A stretch of DNA of 64,000 nt from assembly GCA_963702995.1 (NCBI GenBank), contig OY969783.1:5704001-5768000 (forward strand), read 5' to 3'. Positions 1 to 9,138 of this stretch are shown one piece after another. The translations under genes and the position numbers were made by a program. Position 1 is the stretch's first letter. Each line of letters begins with the position of its first letter. The notes under the pieces were generated by a model. The model was not told where the DNA came from, ran no database searches, and saw only the letters and a program-made list of their open reading frames with translations. Origin of the DNA: MFD04580-c1 sp963702995 (lineage in GTDB: Bacteria > Planctomycetota > Phycisphaerae > Tepidisphaerales > Tepidisphaeraceae).

Positions 1-11
1 GAGGTCAAGAC

Positions 12-680
12 ATGAGCGAAGCGTCAACGAGCGGGCAGGAGCCCATCGATCAGGACCGTCGGACCCTGTCGCGGCGCGACCTTCTGGCGACGGCCGCCCT
101 GGCCGGCGCCGGGGCGGCCGTCGGGCCGATCCTCCCGGGCTGCGCGAACATCACGGGCGGCGAACCTCCCTCGCAGCCCGCGGGCTCGTCCGGCACGCAG
201 GGGCCTGGTGGCGGGCTTGTCGGCGTCACCCTCAATGTCAATGGGCAAGACCACCCTCTGCGGCTCGACCCGCGGGTTACCCTTCTTGACAGCCTTCGCG
301 AAGAGATCGGGCTGACCGGGACCAAGAAGGGGTGCGATCACGGCCAGTGCGGCGCATGCACCGTGCTGGTTGATGGGCGAAGGGTCAACTCCTGCCTCAC
401 GCTCGCGGTTGCCGTCAGCGCTCGGCAAGTGACGACGATCGAGGGGCTGGCCAAGGGCGAGGAGCTTCATCCGGTCCAGGCGGCCTTCATCGAGCATGAC
501 GCCTTCCAGTGCGGCTACTGCACGCCGGGGCAGATCTGCTCGGCGGTGGGCCTGATCGCCGAAGGCCACGCTCACACCGATGACGAAATCCGCGAGGGGA
601 TGGCCGGCAACATCTGCCGCTGCGGCGCCTACCCCAACATCGTCGCGGCCGTTCGCCAGGCGCTTCCCGCCAAAGCCTGA
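12..680 (+). CDS. paoA: PaoA-like (2Fe-2S) subunit of periplasmic aldehyde oxidoreductase
   Basis: Iron-sulfur electron-transfer subunit of a xanthine-oxidase-family molybdoenzyme, 222 residues. Residues 20-25 (SRRDLL) followed by an Ala/Gly-rich stretch form a Tat signal, so the complex should be exported folded. An N-terminal plant-type ferredoxin fold carries GCDHGQCGAC plus a downstream Cys, and a C-terminal helical domain carries FQCGYCTPG and CRCG, the two classical [2Fe-2S] motif sets. A GAGG Shine-Dalgarno lies 7 bases before the ATG. It is the first of three co-directional genes matching the order PaoA-PaoB-PaoC (YagTSR). In the known family the substrate is an aldehyde in the periplasm; the actual substrate here is not shown by sequence. 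Confidence 0.88.
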   Translation: MSEASTSGQEPIDQDRRTLSRRDLLATAALAGAGAAVGPILPGCANITGGEPPSQPAGSSGTQGPGGGLVGVTLNVNGQDHPLRLDPRVTLLDSLREEIGLTGTKKGCDHGQCGACTVLVDGRRVNSCLTLAVAVSARQVTTIEGLAKGEELHPVQAAFIEHDAFQCGYCTPGQICSAVGLIAEGHAHTDDEIREGMAGNICRCGAYPNIVAAVRQALPAKA

Positions 681-744
681 CCCATGTAACCCGCGATCGA
701 CGCTTGTTCGACAGTGCGTCGAGCCCGATCTGGCTGGAGACCCT

Positions 745-1731
745 ATGCATCCGTTCAGCTATGTCGCCGTCACCAAGCAGGGGGAGGCGCTGGCGGCCGT
801 TAACGGCGACGCCTCCGCGGCCTACCTCGCCGGCGGGACCAACCTCGTCGATGAGATGAAGCTCGGCATCCGCAACCCGAACAAGCTGATCGACGTCAAT
901 GGGTTGCCGCTGACCCAGATCGAACTGCTGCCCGACGGCGGCGTTCGCGTCGGCGCGATGGTCCGCAACAGCGACCTGGCCTGGGACGCGACGATCCGCG
1001 AGCGATACCCGCTGCTGTCGGAGGCGCTCTTGTCCGGCGCTTCACCCCAGCTACGGAACATGGCCACCACCGGCGGCAACCTGCTTCAGCGGACGCGATG
1101 CTACTACTACCGCGACCTCTCCTCCGTCTGCAACAAGCGCGAGCCCGGCTCCGGCTGCGCCGCGATCGAGGGGTACAACCGCGTGCATGCCGTGCTCGGC
1201 ACCAGCGAGCGGTGCATTGCGACTCACCCGTCCGACATGTGTGTGGCCCTGGCGGCCTTGAACGCCGTCATCCGAATCGCCGGCCCCGGCGGCGAGCGGA
1301 CGGTCCCGATCAACGCCTTCTACGTCGCCTACGGTGAGGACCCGGCAAAAGAGAACGTGCTGGCCCCCGGCGAACTGATCACCGCCGTGGACCTGCCGTC
1401 GATCCCCTGGACGAAGCGATCGCATTACTTGAAGGTTCGCGATCGCGCCTCGTACGAGTTCGCCCTCGCGTCGGCCGCCGTGGCGCTGGATATCGACAGC
1501 GGGAAGGTCCGCGAAGCCCGTGTGGCGCTGGGCGGGGTCGCCTCGAAGCCGTGGCGCTCGGCCGAGGCGGAGCAGGCCCTGGCCGGCAAGCCGGTCGGCG
1601 AGCAGGCCTTCGCGACCGCCGCCGAGGCGGCACTTGCCGGGGCGAAGCCGCAGACGTTTAACTCGTTCAAAATCGAACTCGCCAAGCGGACGATCATCCG
1701 AGCCCTTTCGACCGCGGCCGCGATGGCGTAG
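745..1731 (+). CDS. paoB: PaoB-like FAD subunit with extra [4Fe-4S] cysteines
   Basis: FAD-binding subunit of the molybdenum hydroxylase, 328 residues from the ATG at 745; an upstream in-frame ATG would overlap paoA. The N-terminal half has the FAD motif AYLAGGTNLVDEM and a second FAD loop ending in ATTGGNLLQRTRC. Four cysteines in the stretch RCYYYRD...VCNKR...GSGC...SERC match the extra [4Fe-4S] cluster that separates PaoB and 4-hydroxybenzoyl-CoA reductase types from ordinary xanthine dehydrogenase FAD subunits. The C-terminal CODH flavoprotein-like domain is complete. It sits 64 bases after paoA and 73 before paoC, consistent with one operon. Family assignment is strong; the substrate is unknown. 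Confidence 0.88.
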   Translation: MHPFSYVAVTKQGEALAAVNGDASAAYLAGGTNLVDEMKLGIRNPNKLIDVNGLPLTQIELLPDGGVRVGAMVRNSDLAWDATIRERYPLLSEALLSGASPQLRNMATTGGNLLQRTRCYYYRDLSSVCNKREPGSGCAAIEGYNRVHAVLGTSERCIATHPSDMCVALAALNAVIRIAGPGGERTVPINAFYVAYGEDPAKENVLAPGELITAVDLPSIPWTKRSHYLKVRDRASYEFALASAAVALDIDSGKVREARVALGGVASKPWRSAEAEQALAGKPVGEQAFATAAEAALAGAKPQTFNSFKIELAKRTIIRALSTAAAMA

Positions 1732-1804
1732 GTGGGCCGACCGTCCGCCGCTCGATCCCCCGCTCCCGCGGAATCACAGTCAGACCAACGCAAGGAAGGC
1801 TGCC

Positions 1805-4099
1805 ATGGCCGAAGCAATCGCGACAACCGAGAAGGGCGTTCACACCGAGTCGTTGGTCGGCAAGCCGATGGATCGCGTTGACGGCCGCAAGAAGGTGACC
1901 GGCCAGGCCCGCTATGCCGCCGATTTCCCGCTCCGCGAGGTGGCGCACGCGGTCGTCTTCCAGAGCACGATCGCCAAAGGGTCGGTGCGGTCGATCGACG
2001 CGGCGGAGGCCCGGCGCCAGCCCGGCGTGCTAGAGGTCATCACGCACGAGAACGCGCCGAAATTGAATCGCGTGTCGATGGAGCACAAGCCCGGCAAGCC
2101 GGGGCAGACGTTCCTGCCCGTCCAGGGCCCGGAGATCCGCTACGCCGGACAGTACCTCGGTTTGGTCATCGCGGATTCGCTGACGGCGGCGATGCACGCG
2201 GCCGGGCTGGTGAAGGTCGCGTACGACGAGAAGCCGCCCGTCCTGACGATGGAAGCGGCAAAGGCCGAGGCGTTCGAGCCCAAAAAGATGGGGCGGGGGG
2301 ACAAGTCCGGCCACGATCGCGGCAAGCCCGACGAAGCGTTGGCGGCCGCCCGGTTCAAGGTCGATCAGACGTACATCACGCCTATCGAGAACCACAACCC
2401 GATGGAGATGTCCGCCACCATCGCCGCGTGGGAGGGGGATCGGCTGACGCTGTACGACGCGACGCAATGGGTCTACGGCGTCCGCGCGGTCGTGGCGACC
2501 TGGTTGGGGTTGCCTGACGATTCGGTTCGCGTGATCGACCCTTACGTCGGCGGCGGCTTCGGCTGCAAGGGCTCGATTTGGCCGCACGTGGCGCTTTCAG
2601 CGATAGCCGCCAAGGCGGTCAAGCGGCCGGTCAAGCTGATGCTGACCCGAGCGCAGATGTTCGTCGGCGTCGGCTATCGGCCCCGAACCGTCCAGCACGT
2701 CGCGCTGGGCGCCGACGAGCAAGGGAAGTTGCAGGCGATCATCCACGACTGTGAGTCGCAGACTTCGACGTGGAAGGACGAATGGGTCGAGACGGCGACG
2801 AAGCAGAGCCGAATGCTCTACGCCTGCCCAAGCGTTCGAACCGTCCAGAAGCTGGTGCCGGTCAACGCGAACACGCCGACCCAGATGCGCGCGCCCGGCC
2901 ACGCGACCGGCACGTTCGCGCTCGAAGTGGCGATGGACGAACTGGCCTACGCCAGCGGCATCGACCCGGTGGAATTGCGACTGCGGAACTACGCCGAGCG
3001 GGACGACGAGGAGAACAAGCCCTTCTCCAGCAAGGCGCTTCGCGACTGCTATTCCCAGGCCGCCGAGCGCTTCGGGTGGGGTCGGCGTGGCCCCAAGGTC
3101 GGCTCCATGCGGGATGGCAATGCCCTCATCGGCTGGGGCATGGCGACGGCGACCTACCCGACCAACCAGCAGGAGTCGGCGGCGAAGGTCCAGATCCTGG
3201 CGGACGGCCGTGCGATCATCGGGACCGCGTCCCACGACCTGGGGACCGGGACCTATACAATCCTGACGCAGATCGCCGCCGAGACGCTGGGCATCCCGCC
3301 CGATCGCGTGACGGTCCAGATTGCCGATACGACGCTCCCCGAGGCGGCGGTCTCCGGTGGCTCCCAGACCGCCGCCAGCGTCGGATCGGCCGTCCAGGCG
3401 GCCTGCATGAAGGCCCTTTCGTCGCTGAAGGAACGCGCCAGCGGCGATGACCGCTCGCCCCTGTTCAAGAAGCAAGCGCCCGAGATCGCCGTCGGCGACG
3501 GGAGGATCTTCAAGAAGGAAGAGCCGTCAACCGGCGAAGCGATCGGCGATCTGCTGCGCCGCAACGGCGGCCGCCCGATCGACGCCCGGAGTGACGTTAC
3601 GCCCCCGTCCAAGCCGAGCGAGTCGTCCGAGAACGCCGGCGCGTCGCAAAACCTCGAGCAGTTTTCGAAGCACGCCTGGGGCGCGCAGTTCGTCGAGGTG
3701 CGGATCGATCCGGAGCTGAAGGAAATTCGAGTGCCTCGTGTTGTGGGAGCGTTCGCCGCGGGCCGCATCCTGAATGCCAAGACCGCTCGCAGCCAGATTA
3801 TGGGCGGGATCGTCTGGGGCCTGAGCATGGCGCTGCTCGAACAGACGATCTACGACCCCAGGCGAGGCAAGGTGGTGAACGACAACCTCGCCGACTACCT
3901 CGTGCCGGTGAACCCGGATATCGGCCAGATCGACTGCTTCTTCGTCGATGAAAAGGACGAGCACGTCAACCCGCTCGGCGTCAAGGGCGTCGGCGAGTTG
4001 GGGATTACCGGCGTTGCCGCCGCCGTCGTCAACGCCATCTACCACGCGACCGGCCGCCGCGTCCGCGAATTGCCGGTGACCCTTGACAAGCTCCTGTGA
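1805..4099 (+). CDS. paoC: PaoC-like molybdopterin-binding catalytic subunit
   Basis: Large molybdopterin-cytosine-dinucleotide subunit, 764 residues, from the ATG at 1805, preceded by AAGGAAGG at good spacing; longer in-frame starts would run into paoB. It shows the aldehyde oxidase a/b hammerhead start (VGKPMDRVDGRKKVTGQARY), Moco-contacting YVGGGFGCKG and the glycine-rich SGGSQTAAS loop, and the catalytic-glutamate motif GVKGVGELG close to the C terminus. Length matches PaoC (about 730) rather than eukaryote-type XDH fusions. It has no own signal peptide, so export would be by hitch-hiking on the Tat signal of the small subunit, as known for PaoABC. No PaoD-type maturation gene is visible in the window. 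Confidence 0.88.
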   Translation: MAEAIATTEKGVHTESLVGKPMDRVDGRKKVTGQARYAADFPLREVAHAVVFQSTIAKGSVRSIDAAEARRQPGVLEVITHENAPKLNRVSMEHKPGKPGQTFLPVQGPEIRYAGQYLGLVIADSLTAAMHAAGLVKVAYDEKPPVLTMEAAKAEAFEPKKMGRGDKSGHDRGKPDEALAAARFKVDQTYITPIENHNPMEMSATIAAWEGDRLTLYDATQWVYGVRAVVATWLGLPDDSVRVIDPYVGGGFGCKGSIWPHVALSAIAAKAVKRPVKLMLTRAQMFVGVGYRPRTVQHVALGADEQGKLQAIIHDCESQTSTWKDEWVETATKQSRMLYACPSVRTVQKLVPVNANTPTQMRAPGHATGTFALEVAMDELAYASGIDPVELRLRNYAERDDEENKPFSSKALRDCYSQAAERFGWGRRGPKVGSMRDGNALIGWGMATATYPTNQQESAAKVQILADGRAIIGTASHDLGTGTYTILTQIAAETLGIPPDRVTVQIADTTLPEAAVSGGSQTAASVGSAVQAACMKALSSLKERASGDDRSPLFKKQAPEIAVGDGRIFKKEEPSTGEAIGDLLRRNGGRPIDARSDVTPPSKPSESSENAGASQNLEQFSKHAWGAQFVEVRIDPELKEIRVPRVVGAFAAGRILNAKTARSQIMGGIVWGLSMALLEQTIYDPRRGKVVNDNLADYLVPVNPDIGQIDCFFVDEKDEHVNPLGVKGVGELGITGVAAAVVNAIYHATGRRVRELPVTLDKLL

Positions 4100-4334
4100 T
4101 CGACCCGTGCCCATCGCTCAAGTCGAGCATGCGTTGCGCGCCGTGACAGAGTGAGAGATTGAATCGCTCACCGTCTCTACGCCGTTTTCCGGCGGCCCGT
4201 AAAGCCGCGGGATTCGCATAGGGCGCACCATCGCACCTGCGCCGGCCATTTCATCAAAAACAGGTTTACGCCCGCAAGTCAGAATGCCGCCGGCGGCCGT
4301 GCGCGATGCGTGTTCCAAGGCCGCCACGGTCGCG

Positions 4335-5246
4335 CTATGCGTTCTGCGCAAGCAACGCCTTCGCGGCCTCGGCCACGGTCGGATGGTCTTCCGGGTCGAG
4401 GTTGGTGAGGAGTGGGAGGATCGGGCCGGTGTCGGCGATGCCGGACAGGCGAACGGCTTCGTGAAGGACGCGGATCGGGTTGATCGCGTTGCGGAGGTCC
4501 TCCAGCGGCCGAAAGATCGATCGAATCCGCTCGGCCTGCGTGATGTCCCCGGCCAGCAGTGCGCGGTGCATCAGGACGCTTAACTTCGGGGCGACGCACA
4601 CGCAGCCGGACGTAAACCCGCCCAGGCGGAAATCGCGCAGATGGACGATCGCGGGCTGCTCGCCGATGCCGCTGATAATGATGCGGCGGTCCACGTGCTC
4701 GATCAGGTGGGTCAGGTAGGCGTCATCGGCCGGGTTGTTGCGCACCGTCGCGTACTTGATGCCGCTGATGAAGCCCGCGTCAACCAGTTTCCAGACATCC
4801 GAGACTTCGATGTAGCCATCGTGCTTGATGTAGAGCAGGGCGGGGACGCCGGCCGCGTCAACGAACCGCCTGACCCCTTCGGCCACGCCCTCGGACGTCG
4901 TCACCCCCACCTGCGGGAGGATCATCACGGTTGGGAAGCGGTGCTTGCGGAGGATGCGCGCCTGGTCCATCGACACGCCAAAGGCCGGGCCGGCGGAGGG
5001 GATCACCAGCGTCTGGTCCGCGGCCGCCGACGCTAGGTGGGCCAGCGTCTGGTCATACTCGGAAAGCGGCAGGTGATAGAAGTTGGCATTGCCGCCGTAC
5101 AGAAGCGTCGTGATGCCGCCGGCCTCAATGTGGCGAATGAGCTTCGTGTTCTCTTCCGGCGCCAGCGACGAACCGGTGTCGCGGCAGAGCGGAGGGACGG
5201 CCAGGACAGATTCGGTCAGACGTTGCGGGGTGAGGGATGTAATCAT
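4335..5246 (-). CDS. DapA-family (dihydrodipicolinate synthase-like) aldolase/dehydratase
   Basis: Class I Schiff-base TIM-barrel enzyme of the DapA/NAL superfamily, 303 residues. The ATG at 5246 is chosen because GGAG lies just upstream; an 8-residue longer start lacks a ribosome site. GISGIKYATVR contains the GIK lysine expected to form the Schiff base, and LLYIKHDGYI replaces the YN-containing strand of true DapA, so lysine synthesis is unlikely. The next gene upstream on this strand is an IlvD/Edd dehydratase, and a GntP permease is divergent from that. Inference: it acts on the 2-keto-3-deoxy sugar acid made by the dehydratase, either cleaving it or dehydrating it as L-KDA dehydratase does. 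Confidence 0.8.
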   Translation of the reverse strand: MITSLTPQRLTESVLAVPPLCRDTGSSLAPEENTKLIRHIEAGGITTLLYGGNANFYHLPLSEYDQTLAHLASAAADQTLVIPSAGPAFGVSMDQARILRKHRFPTVMILPQVGVTTSEGVAEGVRRFVDAAGVPALLYIKHDGYIEVSDVWKLVDAGFISGIKYATVRNNPADDAYLTHLIEHVDRRIIISGIGEQPAIVHLRDFRLGGFTSGCVCVAPKLSVLMHRALLAGDITQAERIRSIFRPLEDLRNAINPIRVLHEAVRLSGIADTGPILPLLTNLDPEDHPTVAEAAKALLAQNA

Positions 5247-5349
5247 GAAAGCTCCAGCGCAGCGGGGCAATTATCAAATCCGACGCACCAAATCCGACCT
5301 TCGGCGCGTTCGGCCGGCCACTTCTTGTCGGCGATGGCGCGGGAACGAG

Positions 5350-5407
5350 CGTAGGGCGTGGTTCACCACGCCTCATCACGCTGTGGCGCGGTGAACCACG
5401 CCCTACG
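5350..5407. repeat. 18-bp perfect inverted repeat, REP-like
   Basis: Arms at 5350-5367 and 5390-5407 are perfect reverse complements (left arm starts CGTAGGGCGTGG) with a 22-base spacer. It lies between the DapA-like gene and the IlvD-like gene, where it could fold in the transcript and act as an attenuator or mRNA-end stabiliser. There is no T-run, so it is not a standard terminator. It resembles the REP/BIME class of dispersed palindromes, and a decayed REP-associated transposase is present at about 47.97 kb. Confidence 0.7.
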
Positions 5408-5513
5408 TCCGAGGCCACGGATGACACGATTCAGAGGCGGGACGGAGGATGAGCAGGATCGCGCCTTCTTCCTTTCATCCTTCACCTTCATCCTGAATCC
5501 TTCCCACTCCACG

Positions 5514-7245
5514 TCAGTAGATATCCGGTTCCGGCGTCGGCTTCCCCGCGTGCAGGAATTTGAAATCGCACCCTTCGTGAGCCTGAGTGCATTCCTGGCA
5601 GAAGAGCTTGCCGAAGCCGCGGTCGAACTTCGGGGCCGGGGGCGACCAGCGCGCCGTCGCGCGGCAAGTTCTTGGTCGCTGACCCGAAGATGGAGCCGCC
5701 GCGCGGGGACGTTCAGTTCGATCAGGTCGCCGTCCTGGATCAGGGCGATTGGGCCGCCGACGGCGCTCTCGGGGGAAACGTGCAGGATGCACGTGCCATA
5801 GCTGGTGCCGCTCATTCGAGAGTCGGAGATGCGGACCATGTCGCGCACGCCCTGGCGGAGCAAGGCTCGCGGGATCGGCAGCATGCCCCACTCGGGGATG
5901 CCCGGCGCCCCGATGGGGCCGGCCGACTGGAGCACGATGACCGAGTCGGCCGTGATGCCGAGCGACTCATCGTCGATGCGGGCCTTGAGGTCCGCGTAAT
6001 TCTTGAAGACGACGGCCGGGCCGACATGGTCGAACAGGCGGGGGTCGGCCGCGGTGGGCTTGATGACGCAACCATCGGGGGCCAGGTTCCCGCGGAGCAC
6101 ATACGTCGAGCCGGCGCGGCTAGGGGCTTGTCGAGCGGGAGGATGACCGAATCGTTGACGACTTCGGCGCCGCGGATGTCGTCGCCCAGCGTCTGGCCGC
6201 TGACGGTTCGGCACCCCAGCTTGAGCAGCGGCGCAATCCGCATCAGCAGCGCCCGAAGGCCGCCGGCGTCGTAGAAGTCCTCCATCAGGTATTCGCCGCT
6301 TGGCCGCAGGTTGGCCACCACCGGAGTGCTTTGCGACACCTGATCGAACCGCTCAAGCGGAAGCGTGACGCCGGCGCGGCCGGCCATGGCGATCAGGTGG
6401 ATGATCGCGTTGGTGGACCCGCCGATCGCCATGTCCACGGTGATCGCATTGTCGAAGGAGTCGGCGGTGAGGAGGTCGGAGGGCTTAAGGTCTTCCCAGG
6501 CCATCTCGACCGCCCGGCGGCCGGTGGCGGCCGCGAGGCGTGCGTGGGTGGAATGGACGGCGGGGATGGACGATGCGCCACTGATCGTCAGCCCGAGCGA
6601 CTCGGCCAGGGCGGTCATGGTGCTGGCGGTCCCCATGGTCATGCAGTGCCCGGGTGAGCGGGCGATCCCGTCTTCAATGCCGCGCCACGAGCAGTCGTCC
6701 AGGTTCCCGGCCTGTCGCTCGGCCCAGTATTTCCAGGCGTCGGTGCCGCTTCCCAGGGTTGTCCCCTTCCAGTTCCCCTTGAGCATCGGGCCGGCGGGGA
6801 AGTAGATCGCGGGGACGTTGGCGCTGATGGCGCCCATGATCAGCGCCGGGGTGGTCTTGTCGCAGCCGCCCATCAGGACGACGGAATCGACCGGGTGGCA
6901 GCGGATGACTTCCTCGGCCTCCATCGCCAGCAGGTTGCGATAGAACATCGCCGTCGGCTTCATGAACGTTTCCGAGAGCGACATGACGGGGATTTCGACC
7001 GGGAAGCCCCCCGCCTGCCAGACGCCGCGCTTGATCTCCTCCACCCGCTGCTTGAAGTGCGTGTGGCAGGTGTTCAGGTCGCTCCAGGTATTCAGAATGC
7101 CGACGATCGGCTTGCCCTGGTAATCCTCCGAGCCGAAGCCCATCTGCTTCATGCGCGACCGGTGGCCGAACGACCGCAGGTCGTCCGGGCCAAGCCATCG
7201 CCTGCTTCGCAGGCTTTCGTACGTTTTTCGCGTGGGGTCGGGCAT
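5514..7245 (-). CDS. IlvD/Edd-family sugar-acid dehydratase, two frameshifts
   Basis: [Fe-S]-dependent dehydratase converting an aldonic acid to its 2-keto-3-deoxy derivative; closest in pattern to L-arabinonate-type dehydratases. Seen: IVGILNTWSDLNTCH, VVLMGGCDKTTPA, GHCMTMGTASTM and MAIGGSTNAIIH in the first frame, then VLRGNLAPDGC and MSGTSYGTCILHVSPE in a second frame, then PPAPKFDRGFGKLF and TQAHEGCDF in a third. One base is missing near 6120-6126 and one near 5650-5660; restoring both gives a protein of about 577 residues, normal for the family. The N terminus starts at MPDPTRKTY. Every conserved block survives, so sequencing error is as likely as inactivation. Confidence 0.8.
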
Positions 7246-7313
7246 TATTTTGTGGCCTGTCGGCAGCGGCGGTATTGTAGGCGGCGCGACGCGGACGGCA
7301 ATGGTCAGGGGGA

Positions 7314-7355
7314 AATGCTGAATGCTGAATGCTGAATGCTGAAGGCTGAATGCTG
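7314..7355. repeat. 7-bp tandem repeat (AATGCTG)
   Basis: Six consecutive 7-base units of the AATGCTG type, one of them AAGGCTG, lie just upstream of the IlvD-like start and between the divergent dehydratase and permease genes. A variable-length heptamer here could alter promoter spacing, but no promoter boxes were recognised, so any role is speculative. Confidence 0.75.
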
Positions 7356-7384
7356 AAGATAAAGTGCTGAATGACGGACAGCGG

Positions 7385-7530
7385 AAGAAACGGGATCCGA
7401 AATCCGAAGGATTGAAGACGAAGCGGGAAAGACGAAATCAGACGAGGCGCGTTCGGCCTTTTTGCATGGCTATTTCTGTTTCCTTCGGAGTTGGGGCTTC
7501 GGATGTTCCTCTTTTCTGGCCTAAGAAAAT
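7385..7530. repeat. AT-rich foldback intergenic element (CCGAAATCCGAAG family), copy 1
   Basis: The left part is rich in CCGAAATCCGAAGG and GAAGCGGGAAA, the right part in TTTCTGTTTCCTTCGGA and GCTTCGGAT, making an imperfect inverted repeat with a GC-rich centre. The same architecture occurs at about 34233-34405 and twice in tandem at 51020-51345. It fills the gap between the divergent dehydratase and gntP-like genes. Confidence 0.55.
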
Positions 7531-7555
7531 TCAATCCTGAAAGAACACCCCCTCA

Positions 7556-8971
7556 ATGCATCCGGTTCTGATTCTCCTGACGGGCATGGCCGTTGTCGTG
7601 GGGGGCGTGCTGGGGCTTCGGATGCACGCGTTCCTGGCGCTGATGGCCGGGGCGATCGTGGTTGCGGCCCTTACCTCCCCCGCGCAGGTCGGGCGCTGGG
7701 CCAACTCCAGCCCCTCCACCGCGCGCGAAGCGAAGCGCCTGGCGGCGCAGACGCCGGGCGAGCGCGTCGCGGATGGGTTCGGGAGCACCGCCGGGAAAGT
7801 CGGCATCCTGATCGCCATGGCGTCGATTGTCGGCCGCTGCCTCATGGAGTCCGGGGCGGCGGAGCGCGTCGTCTGTTCCACCCGCCGCCTGCTCGGGGAT
7901 CACAACGCACCGCTCGCCTTTCTCATCTCCGGCTTCGCGCTGGGGAGCCTCATCTTCTCCGATACCGTCTTCTATCTTCTCATTCCGCTCGGCAAGGTGA
8001 TGCGCCTGCGAAGCGGCAAGGACTACACGCTTTACATCCTTTCGATCGTCGCCGGATCAACGATGACGCATGCCCTCGTCCCGCCGACGCCGGGCCCTTC
8101 CACGACGGCCGCGACCCTGGGCGTTCCCCTGGCGGTGATGATCCCGTGCGGCCTGGTGGTCGGCGCGGTCGCGGCGGCCGGCGGTTACGCCTACGCGCGG
8201 TTCGCCAACGCCCGGTGGGACCTCCCCCTTCGAGCCACGGCCGGCCTGACCGAAGCTGAACTGCACGAGATCAGCGCGCGTGATGAGTCCACTCTCCCGC
8301 CCCTTTGGCTTTCGCTGCTGCCGCTGCTCCTGCCGGTGACGCTCATCTCTACCGGCGCGATCGCCAACGCCGCGAAAGCCTCGGGCCCGCTCGCGCGGGT
8401 CGCGATATCCCTGGGGAACCCGACGCTCGCCCTCTCGCTCGCCGCCGCCGCGAGCCTCCTCATGTTAGCGACCGTTAAGAAGCACACCCGCCGCCAGGTG
8501 AGTTTGTCGGTCGGCGAGGCCGTTGCGAGCGCCGGCGTCATCATCCTCATCATCGCGGCCGGCGGGGCCTTCGGGTTGATGCTGCAGCAGACGAGCGTCG
8601 CCGACTCGATTCAAAGCATGCTGCCCAAGTCACGTTTCGCCCTGATCCCCCTCGCCTTCCTGACCGCCGTGGTCATTCGCACGGCGCAAGGCTCGGCCAC
8701 GGTTTCGATGATTACCGTAGCAGGGATCATCGCCCCGATCGCGCAGGGTGTGGCGCTGCCGTTCCATCCGGTCTATCTGGCCCTGGCGATTGGCTGCGGC
8801 TCCAAGCCGGGCATGTGGATGAACGACAGCGGCTTCTGGATCATCGGCCGCATGTCGGGGTTCACCGAGGCGGAGACCCTGAAGACCGCGACGATCATGA
8901 TGTCGATCATGGGCGTGGTCGGCTTATGCGTGACGCTGCTGGGGGCGTGGCTGGTGCCGATGGTCAACTGA
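7556..8971 (+). CDS. GntP-family gluconate/sugar-acid:H+ symporter
   Basis: Inner-membrane permease of 471 residues with about 12 hydrophobic segments spread along the chain. Typical GntP features: an N-terminal MHPVLILLTGMAVV helix pair, the SGFALGSLIFSDTVFYLL and ALVPPTPGPSTTAATLGV blocks, IRTAQGSATVSMIT, and the terminal GCGSKPGMWMNDSGFWI segment. It is divergent from the IlvD/Edd-like dehydratase, with the DapA-like enzyme beyond. Together they suggest uptake of a sugar acid followed by dehydration and aldol or dehydratase processing. Gluconate is the model substrate of the family; a pentonate is equally possible. Confidence 0.85.
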   Translation: MHPVLILLTGMAVVVGGVLGLRMHAFLALMAGAIVVAALTSPAQVGRWANSSPSTAREAKRLAAQTPGERVADGFGSTAGKVGILIAMASIVGRCLMESGAAERVVCSTRRLLGDHNAPLAFLISGFALGSLIFSDTVFYLLIPLGKVMRLRSGKDYTLYILSIVAGSTMTHALVPPTPGPSTTAATLGVPLAVMIPCGLVVGAVAAAGGYAYARFANARWDLPLRATAGLTEAELHEISARDESTLPPLWLSLLPLLLPVTLISTGAIANAAKASGPLARVAISLGNPTLALSLAAAASLLMLATVKKHTRRQVSLSVGEAVASAGVIILIIAAGGAFGLMLQQTSVADSIQSMLPKSRFALIPLAFLTAVVIRTAQGSATVSMITVAGIIAPIAQGVALPFHPVYLALAIGCGSKPGMWMNDSGFWIIGRMSGFTEAETLKTATIMMSIMGVVGLCVTLLGAWLVPMVN

Positions 8972-9138
8972 GATCGCCGCTATTCGTTGCCGGCTTCGTG
9001 GGGCACGCATTGCGTGCCGCGGAAACCCTCACCACTTTGCGAGGCGGGAATGTGTTCGACGAATTGCGTTGACCGCAGCGGCGCGCGATGCGTGGCCTTC
9101 GCTCAATGACCTGTATTCGAGGGGATCGCCCGCCGCTG

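Noticed and set aside
7314..7355. Replication-origin iterons
   Set aside because: Heptamer repeats are direct and perfect, but no DnaA boxes, AT-rich unwinding region or rep gene are nearby.
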